From the NCBI RefSeq assembly GCF_049243985.1, contig NC_135378.1:41760941-41824940 (forward strand): a stretch of DNA of 64,000 nt. The letters run 5' to 3'. The first letter of the stretch is position 1. Every line of letters starts with the position of its first letter. Position numbers and translations under genes: made by a program. This stretch comes from Paroedura picta. Lineage: Eukaryota > Chordata > Lepidosauria > Squamata > Gekkonidae. Shown here one piece after another: positions 11,271 through 18,876 of this stretch. The notes beneath the pieces are model-generated. The model had not been told where the DNA came from, did no database searches, and worked only from the letters and a program-made list of their open reading frames with translations.

Positions 11271-14200
11271 TGCCTTCCTTCCTTCCTTCCTTCCTTCCTT
11301 CCTTCCTTCCTTCCTTCCTTCCTTCCTTCCTTCCTTCCTCTATCTGAAGGTCCTAGCACCTGTTGTATTCCTGGATACAATGGGCTTTGTCCCTAGTAAA
11401 ATATATATTGTTTACATTACACAGCATTTTCAGTAACTTCAAAGCAAAAGATACATGTATAATTTCTACCTCCAGTGTCCTTTCTTCTCCTTAGACTCTT
11501 CCATGAGCAGCAGAATATTATTTTCTAATTCATGCTCAATAAAGATGTTTTATTTCTAATTTTCTCAATTTGCTTCTTTCCTGCCTACTCCTGCAGTCTT
11601 TTTCAATATTTTGTTCTTACAAATTCCTTATAAAATGTGTCTGTCTAGCCGCTTTACATTATTCAGGTTTAATTCTGAGCCCTTTCATATTTCCCCCCCT
11701 AGCATATCAAATGCCATATAACATGAGCTCTGTAACCAAGTTGGGCACTTTGCCCTTGCTCATTTTGGACAGGTTACTGAAATTGGTTTCCACAATGCAA
11801 ATACTGTTTTGTATTTACCCGTTAAAATGTCTCAGTAGCTGGAGCAACCTAGGTTGAGATTCCTGCTTTTTTATAAAGCTCACTGGTTAAATCACACAGA
11901 TTCAGCATAACCTACCTCACAGAGTTGTTTCGAAGATAAAATATAGATGGGAAAAGCTATATATATAATTCTGAACTCCTTGGAGTAAGTGTAGGATAAA
12001 ATATATAAATAATAATATTGTTGTGGTTGGATATAGACTTTTGAATGAAACACAGGGCACAGTTACTTTTTTAAAGAAATAGTTCTGCAAATGTGGCCTG
12101 AACAGTTTCATAAAAAATTATTACAGACACACACCCCAGTGGAGTTCCACCTCTCTGCCACTGATCAGCTGGCCCACAGGAGAGCTTGTTGTTGTTGTTG
12201 TTGTTGTTATGTGCGAAGTCGTGTCCGACCCATCGCGACCCCATGGACAATGATCCTCCAGGCCTTCCTGTCCTCTACCATTCCCCGGAGTCCATTAGCT
12301 TACCCTCCCAAAAAGAGGGAAGCAGCAGCCTTTCAGTGATAGGCCTATGACCTATCATGCATGGGGCAGACTGCCCGAGTTGGCAGCAATAGGGCTTCGG
12401 GCAAATCCCTTATTATGCCTGACATCGCTACCATCCTGGGCGCTGCCCAGCCTTGGCCTGACTCAGGCCCTTGGAAGGCCTGTGGTAAGGGAAAGTGGAT
12501 TCTTCCATATTCCTGGAGCTGCCAGGGGCACTGACAAGGGCTAAGTCAGGCCAGCCTCGTGCATGCCTCTCGCCCCTGTCAGCTCTACAGAGGCATGGAA
12601 ATGAATAGGGCATCCCCCAACCCCCACCGTGGTAAGAGGGTGGCATACTGCTCCCCTGCCAGCAAGCGGTGAGGGCCCTGTGCCCCCTGCTCTCCCTACA
12701 CACTACTGCCCCCTCCAGGCAGCGTACCAGGCTTTCCAGCCCTGGTGTTTTGCATGTGTGCAAGTGCTATGCCAGGACAGCCCGCATATGCCAGGGGATT
12801 CCTTCCCCATGGGAAGCCCCAGGGCATGCTGCCCCGAAACAATGCCCAACAGCAGCCTAGCGTGGCTGCTGCCATGCATGAGTTTATGTGACTTCAGCAC
12901 CACATAGGCATATTGGGGATATCAGGATTGTGCTCTGGTTTGGTGGCAAAAACTCAGTGGTAAAAGATAATTCTATCTTAGAGATTTTGCTCCCAAACCA
13001 GCGCATCTGGGTCATGTTGAACTCACATGGGCACATTGCTGAAATGTAGGATAAACTCTGGGTAAATCCATTCATCCCTCACAGGCTTCCTGGAGAGACC
13101 AAACAACTCTACTTTGCAATTGCAATGAATTAGCAGCAAAAAAGTATTCAACCATGAGTGAATGTTTACTAATTTCCTGCGTATTCACTCTGCCCTTATA
13201 TCTGCACTTATTTCATTGTCTGCATTAATTTCATTATATTTCATTATATCTGCACTTATTTCATTGTCTGAGGAAGTGTGCCTGCACATGAAAGTTCACA
13301 CCTAGAATAAAACTTTGTTGGTCTTTTAAGGTACCATTTAAGAACCTCTTGTGGCACAGAGTGGTAAGGCAGCCATCTGAAAGCTTTGCCTTTGAGGCTG
13401 GGAGTTCAATCCCAGCAGCCGGCTCAAGGTTGACTCAGCCTTCCATCCTTCCGAGGTCTGTAAAATGAGTACCCAGCTTGCTGGGGGGTAAATGGTAATG
13501 ACTGGGGAAGGCACTGGCAAACCACCCCATATTGAGTCTGCCAAGAAAATGCTAGAGGGCATCACCCCAAGGGTCAGACATGACTCGGTGCTTGCACAGG
13601 GGATACCTTTACCTTTAAGGTACCATTGGACTCATATTTTGTTCTCCTACTTCAAACCAACACAGCTGCTCACCTGAATAAACCATGAGTAAACTGGTTA
13701 TGTGTATTAGCATTTTAATTATAAATGCATACCATTTTATATGCATTTAAAATGTTTTGTGTTTATCATGTTGACTGACATTCAACAGCAACGACAACAA
13801 AGAATATTAATTCATTTATTTATTGGTTTTCTCCCCAATGGGAACCCAAAGTACTAATATTGCGGCCCTTTCTCCATTGTATTCTCCAATGATCTTTTGA
13901 TGTAGGTTTGGTTGAAAGAAAATTACAGATCCAATGTCACCCAGGAAGCTTCCATGGCAAAACAGGGATTTGATTCTGGGCTTCTCAGACCCTAGTCTAA
14001 CATTCTTTTAGAAATTATGTAAATAATTGAAATATAAATGTTTATTGTTTCAATCAAACTACAAGGTAAAATACATGAACAAAAATGTTAATGTACATAG
14101 TCTGACACTTTTGCATGCATTATTTTATAGGAATGTATGTTGGTCTTTAATTAATGTCCATGTCTACTTTGTTTCACTCATTCAAGGACTTATGCCTGCT

Positions 14201-17200
14201 CCATTCCAACCAGTATATTGTGCATCAAAGCACGGGGTGATTGGATTCACACGGTCATTAGCTGTGAGTATGAACAGCTAAAGAGTTATTAATGATTTCT
14301 TAATAACAAAATCACCTTCCCAGTTTAATAAAGTTCTTTAGGAAGAGGGGAAATAAAATGGATTAAGATATTGAAGGCAATATTGAAAGATATTGAAAGT
14401 GTGTTTCATTCAGTGTAAAGGGAATAGACTCATTTTACCAGGTTGTCTGCCCCTCCTATGCAAAGCCCCCTCTCAAGGGAGTGGTGGGAGCAAAACAGAG
14501 GAACAGAATCCAGTGATGCCATAAACACATTCCTGGTACATGGAAGTGCCATCATGGAGTGCTAGAACATTCTAGGAATCCTCCATATTTCAATGGTTTT
14601 TCCCATAGTTAGGGCAAATTCCTATAGCACTGTGTGATACCATTTTCCCCACTCAGAGGACCATAAATGGTTCTGTCCACACATTCCCATCTGGCAACAG
14701 TAGACTAGAACCACTCAAGATGGGTAAAGTGAAGGATATAAGTTATTATTTATTCAATTTATAGGCCACCTTTTTACCCATGGGAACCCAAAGCAACTTA
14801 TACTGTTCTTCTCTACCTGTTTTAATCCTATATATATCCCCATTTTTGCTTGTCTGTGTTCAGTGTTTTCTAGTTCTAGTAAAGTGTTGGTTGATTGGAG
14901 CTGATATGTCCCTTCACTGAACCCATGGTTATAATAAACTCCATGAGGTATGTTAGGCTGTATGGCTGGCCTAAAGTTATGGGCCAAACAAGCATGGCAG
15001 ATCTTCTCAGATCCTAGTCTGACATTCTGACCATATTGGCTCTGAATTGTGTAAGATTTGTATATACAGAATAGGAACACTTAACATGTTTTTTCTTGTT
15101 TTTTAACAGATTATCTCTAAAACAGGAAAGTATGGTATACGGATAAATGCAATCTGTCCTGCTTTTGTTAACACACCAATTCTTAAAACAATTGAAAAGG
15201 AAGAGAATATGGGCCAATATTTAGCATACAAAGAAGAGCTCAAAAATATGATCGAAAGCTATGGTTTATTGCCGTGAGTAAAGCACATCCAAAACTAATT
15301 GTTATCTTTATCCTACAAAAAATTCAGTGATACCACAACCTGTTACACATAGTTAAGATGTATTAGGGAGATTGCAGAAGGTAGAAACTAGAAAGGATAC
15401 CAACAGCAAGGCATAATAATTATTACAAATAGTGTGGGTGATATAAGCCTTCCTGCTTGAGATGCCCAGATATATTGGAATAGACAACCAGAAATCCTGT
15501 CTGTATGGTATAGTTCAGTGTGTTTACATTTCCACACAACCTGTTATTCCAACTGTGCTCCATCTTGGACTTTTAAACTGCTTAATTTCCCAGGCTGGAA
15601 CTTGTCATTATACTTAGACTTTCTAAAGGACAAGGGAAATAAATTCAAGTCTTCTTTTTCCTCCAAAGCCATAACTTAGATACTGGAATCAAAATGGTGC
15701 TCAAAATGGTTAATATTTTGACATATGGACTTCACGGAGGATTGTTGCTGAGTACTCCTTGGTCATGCATGCAGTCCTCTATGCCAGGGGTAGTTAACCT
15801 GTGGTCCTCCAGATGTCCATGGACTACAATTCCCATGAGCCCCTGTCAGCAAACACTGGCAGGGGCTCATGGGAATTGTAGTCCATGGACATCTGGAGGA
15901 CCACAGGTTGACTACCCCTGCTCTATGCTATTCCTGGTCCCATATCCCAACTTCAAGAGTGTTCAAGAAAAAAATAACCCACCAGATATCCACTGGAAAC
16001 CTAAGTGGCTATAATGCCTTGTGCTGTTAGAATGCCTATACCTTCGTTTACAGCAGGGATCACTATTGACAGGGTCCCTCTGCTGGTATCTGGATTCAGT
16101 GGAATTTTGTGTGCATGTGCACACATACACACCCTTTATGCTCAACATCTCTATTGCAGAACTTCCTGATTCCTGTAAAAGTCAAAATATGCTTCCCTCC
16201 TAATTAGGGATGCCTGAGCCCCTGCTCCCAGGCCTCACCTCTCTTCCACTGATCAGCTGACTGGTGCGAGTGACTTACTGCAAAAAAAAGAAAAAAGAAA
16301 AAGGAATCTTACCTTACATTATAGAGACATCCCTGATGGGACTTCAGTGTGACCTGAAAGTGATGTAGGCATGATAGGGATGCTGCAGCAACACTCTGGT
16401 TTGGAAGCAAAACCTCAGTGGTAAAGACTAATTCTAACATATAGGTTTTCACCCAAAAACCAGAGTGTTGCCCCAACATACCTATGTGACTTCCAAGTCA
16501 TGTTGGAAGTCACATGAGGGATGTTGCTGAAATATCAGGTTGATTTCTTGTTCTTGGTAAACCTCTCCTTCCACCATTGCCTTCCTGAAGGGCCTTGACA
16601 ACCTAATAGCTCCTCTGATTATGGCCTTGTTGTTCATTGCAGGTGGGAACAAAGGTGGAGGAATATCAGCTTCCCATCCAACATGTTCTTTTAAGCCTCA
16701 GCAAGGGATTAGTAAGCCTTTAATTGTGCTTCTTCCCAGCATCAGCTGAAGTTCCCATAGGAAGCATGTAATGGTTACTCGTAGGAGAACCCTGTGGTCA
16801 GTTTAAAAATCCATCCACTCCACACCATTTTCAACAGTGGATAGAAGGGTCACAAGCAGAGTGTGAAGGCAACAGCTAACCTATAGTTATTACCTAGGAA
16901 TATGTTTATGGAAGCCATTATTTGATAGAGTTATCTTTTATAAATCCTCTTTTAAATTAGCATCTATCAACGTATAGTGAAAGCAAATTTCACTGGTGTC
17001 CCTGAGTTCTAGCATTACTGAAGGAAGATTTTTTTCTCTTTATATACTTTTATCAGCCTTATCCATTGTTGTTCCTCTACATATTTGTGAAACAACCTAG
17101 GGGGTGGGATGTGTCTGGTTGTCCATGTTAGAATAGGGCCAATCAGGGTGCAGCTAGCTTTGCCCTGATTGGCCCTGCCCCTGCAGCTCCCGCCCTCTGT

Positions 17201-18558
17201 CCCTGGACTCTAGCCTCTTTGCTCTCATGTCTCAGATGCCTCAGTGTCTGGAGCCAGCAGAAGGTGAGGGGAGAGGGCCCTGGGCAAAGAGTCATGGTGG
17301 AGGGCTTGCTAATGAGGGCCTCTTGGTCTGCTAGGCTGGGCCTGCTGACTGCCTGCTAAGGAGCTATGTCCTGGCCCTGCTAACAAGCTGCCCAGCCCCC
17401 ACCCACCCCACCTGATCTGGCTGCGAGCTGCGGCCCAAACCCACCTTAAGCTGCCTGGACAGGGGCCAGGGGAGGGAACCCTTTCAAGACCCATTCTTAG
17501 GAACGGGCTTTGAAGCTAGTCCCTTATATAATTCATGAAATATCTAAAATGTTTTTTCCCCTTAATTAAATACTCCCGAGCATTTAGGCCTTTCCCATTT
17601 GATCATTTTAATTTTCCTTTCCAAATCTTTTCAGCTCTTTGATATTTCTTTTCTTTGCTCATGCATGCAGTCCTCTATGCTAACCCTGGTCCCATATCAC
17701 AACTTCAAGAGTGTTAAAGAAAAAATAACTTAGTGAGTTTTGATATAGAACTGAAATTTTAAAATATTGGCCTTCTATGCTTGACAGCACAGTTATGTTC
17801 ACTGTGCTGCCTGCATTTCCCAGCTGTTTCCACTTCTCATTTCATATCTAGCAAGACTATGTCTGTAGCAGATGGAGGCATTCTGACAGATCCTCTGTTA
17901 CTGTTTGTATCACTTGGAGTGGGTTAAACAGCTATTTGCCTGTATCCCCCCACCCCCCAAAAAAGAAAGAAAGACATTGGCATATATAAGAAGCAAAATC
18001 CTCATTAAATTTTGCAGTGGTGGGGAGGGAGTTGTATAGTAAGCACCTGATAACCATAATATTCAGTGGTGGATCCCTTGGAACTGGAGGCTGTGCAGCA
18101 AACCAGATTCAAAATTTCTGAGCTACCAGTTGTCTCTGTATAATACAGGCCTTCATCATACAGTGGAACAGGTAACTCATGCTGAATGATGATCTCAGTA
18201 GGTGTCAAAGCAAGTGTGGCCATTCTATTGCCATGTTGGCATGCATATGTGTGAATTGGTACTTGGATTCATTGAAACGTTGGGTCTCCTGAATATATAG
18301 TCAAAAACAGGTCTGCAGTTTTATTATACCTCTGTTCCTCACTGCCACCCTTCAGGAATAAAGAAGTATCACGTCAAGTAAACTGTATCTAATTCTTATC
18401 ATTTGAATTTCATTTATAGCCCACCATTAATTGCTGAGGGACTGATAAAAATACTTGAAGATGATTCATTAAATGGAGAAGTTATGAAGATAACAACAAA
18501 GCAAGGGATTCATTTCCATGAATTCAGTCCACAGCCATTACAGTCAAACAAACAATAA
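476..18558 (+). CDS. HPGD: 15-hydroxyprostaglandin dehydrogenase [NAD+], 7 exons, complete
   Basis: The coding sequence is the join of 476-568, 1295-1418, 2282-2388, 7553-7649, 14187-14263, 15110-15273 and 18420-18558. That is 801 nt, giving 266 aa plus TAA, exactly the human length. All introns are GT-AG and the exon phases join without a break. The product is a classical short-chain dehydrogenase. It has the cofactor motif TGAAQGIG at residues 11-18, Asp36 (NAD preference), NNAG at 90-93, Asn107, and the catalytic Ser138, Tyr151 and Lys155. Gln148, Phe185 and Tyr217, linked to substrate binding in the human enzyme, are kept. Family knowledge: a cytosolic homodimer oxidises the 15-hydroxyl of prostaglandins such as PGE2 and so inactivates them. 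By hand against the human sequence from memory I count about 169/266 identities. Odd points are Ala184 where the usual Pro-Gly motif has Gly, and a diverged helix around residues 165-176. A squamate HPGD-like paralogue is the main alternative. Confidence 0.95.
583..650 (+). repeat. CGG trinucleotide run and G-rich tract in HPGD intron 1
   Basis: An impure (GGA)n/(CGG)n run with about seven CGG units near 607-628 is followed by a G-rich stretch near 631-648 that could form a G-quadruplex. It starts about 15 bp after the exon 1 donor, so it would lie in the 5' end of the nascent transcript. Confidence 0.8.
1295..1418 (+). CDS. HPGD: HPGD exon 2
   Basis: It follows the acceptor ttgcatag and begins VGLVDLNAE, matching human VALVDWNLE, with Asp36 of the cofactor pocket. 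It ends AAAG|gtaata, leaving one base of the next codon. This is one of the less conserved exons, about half identical to human by hand count. Confidence 0.93.
1890..2200. repeat. Dispersed repeat fragments in HPGD intron 2
   Basis: 1895-2045 resembles a repeat also seen near 42300-42480 (shared wording around 'gaagtgatgtagg' and 'attactagagctgcc'). 2095-2195 resembles, in reverse, the TIR repeat whose ends read TAGGGTTGCCAAC elsewhere in the window ('aaatctccagaaatttccc ... ggcaactct'). Confidence 0.4.
2282..2388 (+). CDS. HPGD: HPGD exon 3
   Basis: It follows tccttatag and encodes residues 73-108, including [20 protein letters not shown], the SDR NNAG motif and its near-identical surroundings. 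The donor is CTG|gtaagt, phase 0. Confidence 0.96.
2786..2880 (+). repeat. Copy of an unnamed dispersed repeat (AAGCTTATA / TTGGTCT motif)
   Basis: It reads 'tctgatgaagg', 'aaaagcttata', 'ttgttggtctccaaggtgct'. The same motif order recurs near 13256, 39700, 47390, 47440, 49870, 52330, 52440 and 57750. I know it as a common amniote repeat type but cannot name the family. Confidence 0.5.
2915..3022 (+). mobile_element. CR1-type LINE 3' end
   Basis: It contains 'gggttggactagatggcc' and 'ccttccaactctatgattc', ending in an ATTCTATGA-like short repeat. That is the hallmark 3' terminus of CR1 LINEs of birds and reptiles. Only the extreme 3' end is present (5' truncated). Confidence 0.85.
3482..3700 (+). 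repeat. Dispersed repeat F, copy 1
   Basis: It begins 'ggggcatttccgcac' and contains 'ccacatgacatcgcc', 'acatcc' and 'gccattttaaa'. Related copies lie at 4327-4615 and 32757-33000. It is probably a non-autonomous DNA element, family unknown. Confidence 0.4.
4327..4615 (+). repeat. Dispersed repeat F, copy 2
   Basis: It contains 'ccatttccgcat', 'cattacatcggcaag', 'tgtccagtaggcagctcgcg' and 'gaccatatggagggggaaa'. Its order matches the copy at 32757-33000. Confidence 0.45.
4700..4985. repeat. Polypyrimidine tract with a 36-bp palindrome
   Basis: 4720-4865 is C/T-rich low-complexity DNA. 4908-4943 is a near-perfect inverted repeat centred on AAGCTT (two 18-bp arms, 16 of 18 pairing), able to form a hairpin in HPGD intron 3. 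Confidence 0.7.
4986..5685. other. HPGD intron 3, no recognised feature
   Basis: AT-rich sequence with no coding exon or clear repeat that I can identify. Confidence 0.5.
5688..6262. repeat. GC-rich block followed by long polypyrimidine tract
   Basis: 5688-5960 is very GC-rich and contains an imperfect inverted repeat ('gaggcagcaggtgtgcttg' against 'caagcgcacctgctgcctc'). 5965-6262 is almost pure C/T with (CTTT), (CCAT), (CCCT) and (CTTC) subrepeats. The phrase 'ctggacattgc' occurs on both sides of the tract. The layout resembles 10250-11396. Origin unknown; long open frames here are low-complexity artefacts. Confidence 0.7.
6275..7200. other. HPGD intron 3, no recognised feature
   Basis: I see no exon or named repeat. 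A minus-strand open frame at 6873-7196 has no recognisable domain. Confidence 0.4.
7203..7290 (+). pseudogene. 5S rRNA-derived fragment (pseudogene or SINE head)
   Basis: 'catacagtcacactaccctg', 'aacataccagatctcatctg' and 'accttggaa' follow the first half of vertebrate 5S rRNA (CATACCACCCTGAACACGCC, CGATCTCGTCTGATCTCGGAA). The second half is lost or diverged beyond recognition. Confidence 0.65.
7553..7649 (+). CDS. HPGD: HPGD exon 4
   Basis: It follows cctatattag and encodes residues 109-140 plus one base. It reads [14 protein letters not shown] and ends IASLA with catalytic Ser138. The donor is GCAG|gtaaga. Confidence 0.95.
7752..7812 (-). repeat. Short fragment of a LINE/SINE tail repeat
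   Basis: 'ttataccgccctccctta' matches the start of the repeat at 23970-24000, in the same orientation. Confidence 0.4.
7845..8445 (+). mobile_element. tRNA-derived SINE (type C) split by a TIR element
   Basis: The SINE head 'actgtggcttggtggtagag' has a tRNA-like A box and 'aggttcaattg' a B box. 'gacctctatctgaggccctg' is body sequence. The SINE resumes at 8370 ('cagacaatactg ... gacagcttcatgtg'). This is a common squamate SINE type; I leave it unnamed. Confidence 0.7.
7995..8369. mobile_element. Short DNA transposon inserted in the type C SINE
   Basis: It begins TAGGGATGGACACAAAC, and its end reversed reads TAGGGACAGGAATAAAC, giving terminal inverted repeats of about 17 bp. The SINE is continuous on either side, which fixes the boundaries. 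I cannot read a clean target duplication. Looks hAT-like. Confidence 0.55.
8926..9205 (+). mobile_element. tRNA-derived squamate SINE (type A)
   Basis: It has the A-box region 'ggtgtggtggttaagagc', B box 'ggtttgattcc', body 'gggtgaccttgggctcatca' and 'ctctctcagcctcagctacc', and end 'gcagagtataaaaac'. It is full length and moderately diverged. Confidence 0.85.
9225..9480 (-). mobile_element. LINE reverse-transcriptase fragment (L2/CR1-like)
   Basis: Read on the minus strand, 9418-9225 gives [30 protein letters not shown] and [17 protein letters not shown]. The last matches the RT signature LLDLSAAFDTVDH of L2/CR1-group LINEs, preceded by the usual GYGTETALV block. A stop follows the motif, so it is a decayed piece. 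It lies antisense in HPGD intron 4. Confidence 0.75.
9500..10245. other. HPGD intron 4, no recognised feature
   Basis: AT-rich sequence. A short direct repeat 'attctataaataaa' occurs at about 10173 and 10194. No exon seen. Confidence 0.45.
11041..11219 (+). repeat. Polypyrimidine tract
   Basis: C/T-rich low complexity, leading into the compound microsatellite. Confidence 0.85.
11220..11338 (+). repeat. Compound microsatellite (CAGC)n(CTTC)n
   Basis: About 12 CAGC units (11220-11270) run directly into about 17 CTTC units (11271-11338). Pure repeats imply recent expansion. A miniature version of the same pair, in the order (CTTC)n(CAGC)n, sits in the HPGD 5'UTR. Confidence 0.98.
11400..12130. 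other. HPGD intron 4, no recognised feature
   Basis: AT-rich sequence with no exon or clear repeat. Confidence 0.45.
12134..13080 (+). repeat. Dispersed repeat E, interrupted copy
   Basis: 'acctctctgccactgatcag' near 12148 and 12887-13080 ('gtgctctggtttggtggcaa', 'cccaaaccagcgcatctggg', 'cacattgctgaaatgtagg') match the continuous copy at 16225-16575. The middle holds a Bov-B-like piece and about 580 bp of GC-rich sequence I cannot assign. Confidence 0.4.
12185..12303 (-). mobile_element. Bov-B (RTE) LINE 3' end fragment
   Basis: The plus strand reads (TTG)n, then 'gtgcgaagtcgtgtccgacc', 'catcgcgaccccatggac' and 'ccaggccttcctgtcctcta', 'ccattccccggagtcc'. This is the familiar Bov-B/ruminant ART2 sequence ('cagtcgtgtccgactc', 'gcgaccccatggac'). 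The element's sense is the minus strand, its (CAA)n tail being the TTG run. Bov-B is the classic horizontally transferred LINE shared by squamates and ruminants. Confidence 0.8.
13256..13678 (+). repeat. Unnamed dispersed repeat D, split by a SINE
   Basis: 'gtctgaggaagtgtgcctgc', 'gaataaaactttgttggtct', then after the SINE 'aaggtaccattggactcat' and 'aaaccaacacagctgctcac'. Removing 13339-13627 restores the usual order seen in other copies. Confidence 0.6.
13339..13613 (+). mobile_element. Sauria-type SINE with Bov-B-like tail, full length
   Basis: It has a tRNA-like head ('cttgtggcacagagtggtaa', B box 'gagttcaatccc'), body 'aatgactggggaaggcactg' and tail 'gggtcagacatgactcggtg' with a (CCTTTA)n end. 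Flanks carry a perfect 14-bp target duplication, TTTAAGGTACCATT, at 13325-13338 and 13614-13627. Such tails are known to be recognised by Bov-B machinery (family knowledge). Confidence 0.88.
13690..14186. other. End of HPGD intron 4, mostly unassigned
   Basis: A short piece near 13812-13990 ('tcatttatttattgg', 'gggaacccaaagtact', 'ggatttgattctgggcttct') resembles a decayed repeat also glimpsed at 14745-15010. No exon besides that at 14187. Confidence 0.4.
14187..14263 (+). CDS. HPGD: HPGD exon 5
   Basis: It follows ttcattcaag and encodes residues 141-166, including [17 protein letters not shown] with the catalytic Tyr151-x3-Lys155 pair. The donor is GCT|gtgagt, phase 0. Confidence 0.96.
14745..15010. 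repeat. Decayed repeat in HPGD intron 5
   Basis: 'ttatttattcaatttatagg', 'gggaacccaaagcaactt' and 'cttctcagatcctagtctga' parallel 13812-14005. Family not named. Confidence 0.35.
15110..15273 (+). CDS. HPGD: HPGD exon 6
   Basis: It follows ttttaacag and encodes residues 167-220 plus two bases. The first ten residues ([10 protein letters not shown]) are unlike human LAANLMNSGV but of equal length. [14 protein letters not shown] and [10 protein letters not shown] then match well. The donor is CC|gtgagt. Confidence 0.94.
15762..15979 (+). repeat. Short duplicated segment, copy A (occupied by the MITE)
   Basis: 15762-15784 plus 15929-15979 match 17659-17729 with about four differences in 70 bp ('tcatgcatgcagtcctctat', 'cctggtcccatatc', 'caacttcaagagtgtt'). 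Confidence 0.85.
15785..15920. mobile_element. Hairpin hAT-like MITE with 8-bp target duplication
   Basis: Two arms of about 60 bp, reading CAGGGGTAGTTAACCTGTGG inward and its near-complement outward (ending CCACAGGTTGACTACCCCTG), meet near 15850. It is flanked by CTCTATGC at 15777-15784 and 15921-15928, a perfect 8-bp duplication as hAT elements make. It lies in HPGD intron 6. A second, shorter copy is at 30085-30183. Confidence 0.9.
16225..16575 (+). repeat. Dispersed repeat E, continuous copy
   Basis: It contains 'acctctcttccactgatcag', 'cagcaacactctggtttgga' and, facing it, 'aaccagagtgttgc', so part is self-complementary. Related to 12134-13080. Confidence 0.5.
17100..17519 (+). mobile_element. 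GC-rich element with Helitron-like 3' end
   Basis: The body contains 'ccctgattggccctgccc'. The end is a hairpin (CCCATTC / GAACGGG, 17490-17506), then CTAG at 17516-17519 followed by T. 'aacgggctttg' and the CTAG|T end match the other two Helitron-like termini. The 5' end is not defined. It lies in HPGD intron 6. Confidence 0.5.
17659..17729 (+). repeat. Short duplicated segment, copy B (no MITE)
   Basis: It reads straight through 'tcctctatgctaaccctgg' where copy A carries the 136-bp MITE plus a second CTCTATGC. It is therefore an unoccupied form of that site. Confidence 0.85.
18420..18558 (+). CDS. HPGD: HPGD exon 7 (coding part, stop TAA)
   Basis: It follows catttatag, completes Pro221 and encodes [19 protein letters not shown], then [12 protein letters not shown], the usual HPGD C-terminal motif. 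The stop TAA is 18556-18558. Confidence 0.95.
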
Positions 18559-18628
18559 ATTATAATAGATTACCTCAGTTTCCTTTAAAGAAAAATATAT
18601 TGTTATCTGCTGCCAGAATGTATGTTGG

Positions 18629-18634
18629 AATAAA
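18629..18634 (+). terminator. HPGD: HPGD poly(A) signal AATAAA
   Basis: A canonical AATAAA lies 71 bp after the stop, followed about 10 bp later by a genomic A-tract (18644-18654). Use would give a very short 3'UTR. A longer alternative 3'UTR is possible. Confidence 0.65.
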
Positions 18635-18876
18635 AGGTTAAGCAAAAAAAAAAATCTTGGTTACAGTTAGATTACCTGTTTTAAAAATTGCTGTCCATAT
18701 CCCTTATGTGAAAGATGGAAATCTTGCCAAAATGAGGTTTTGTATCAGAATTGTAATTGTTACTTATTTTATACAAAATGGCATTTCACCTATTTTAAAA
18801 CTTTTCATGATACTACCTAATTTCATTTGTGGCAAAATATTTTAGATCTATGTTATAAAAGTCATATAATTTAAAT

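Larger units (their letters stand above)
10250..11396 (+). mobile_element. GC-rich element with Helitron-like 3' end
   Basis: A GC-rich body (about 10250-11030) is followed by a polypyrimidine tract. The 3' end has a hairpin at 11357-11385 (stem pairing CCTGTTGT with ACAATGGG), then a few bases and CTAG at 11393-11396 followed by T. The same terminus recurs at 56518-56556 and, in related form, at 17491-17519. A stem-loop just before CTRR, next to T, is the Helitron signature. The 5' boundary is uncertain. Confidence 0.5.

Noticed and set aside
10282-11436. Frames of 100-206 aa in the GC-rich block
   Set aside because: They run into (CAGC)n and (CTTC)n repeats on both strands and show no homology I recognise.
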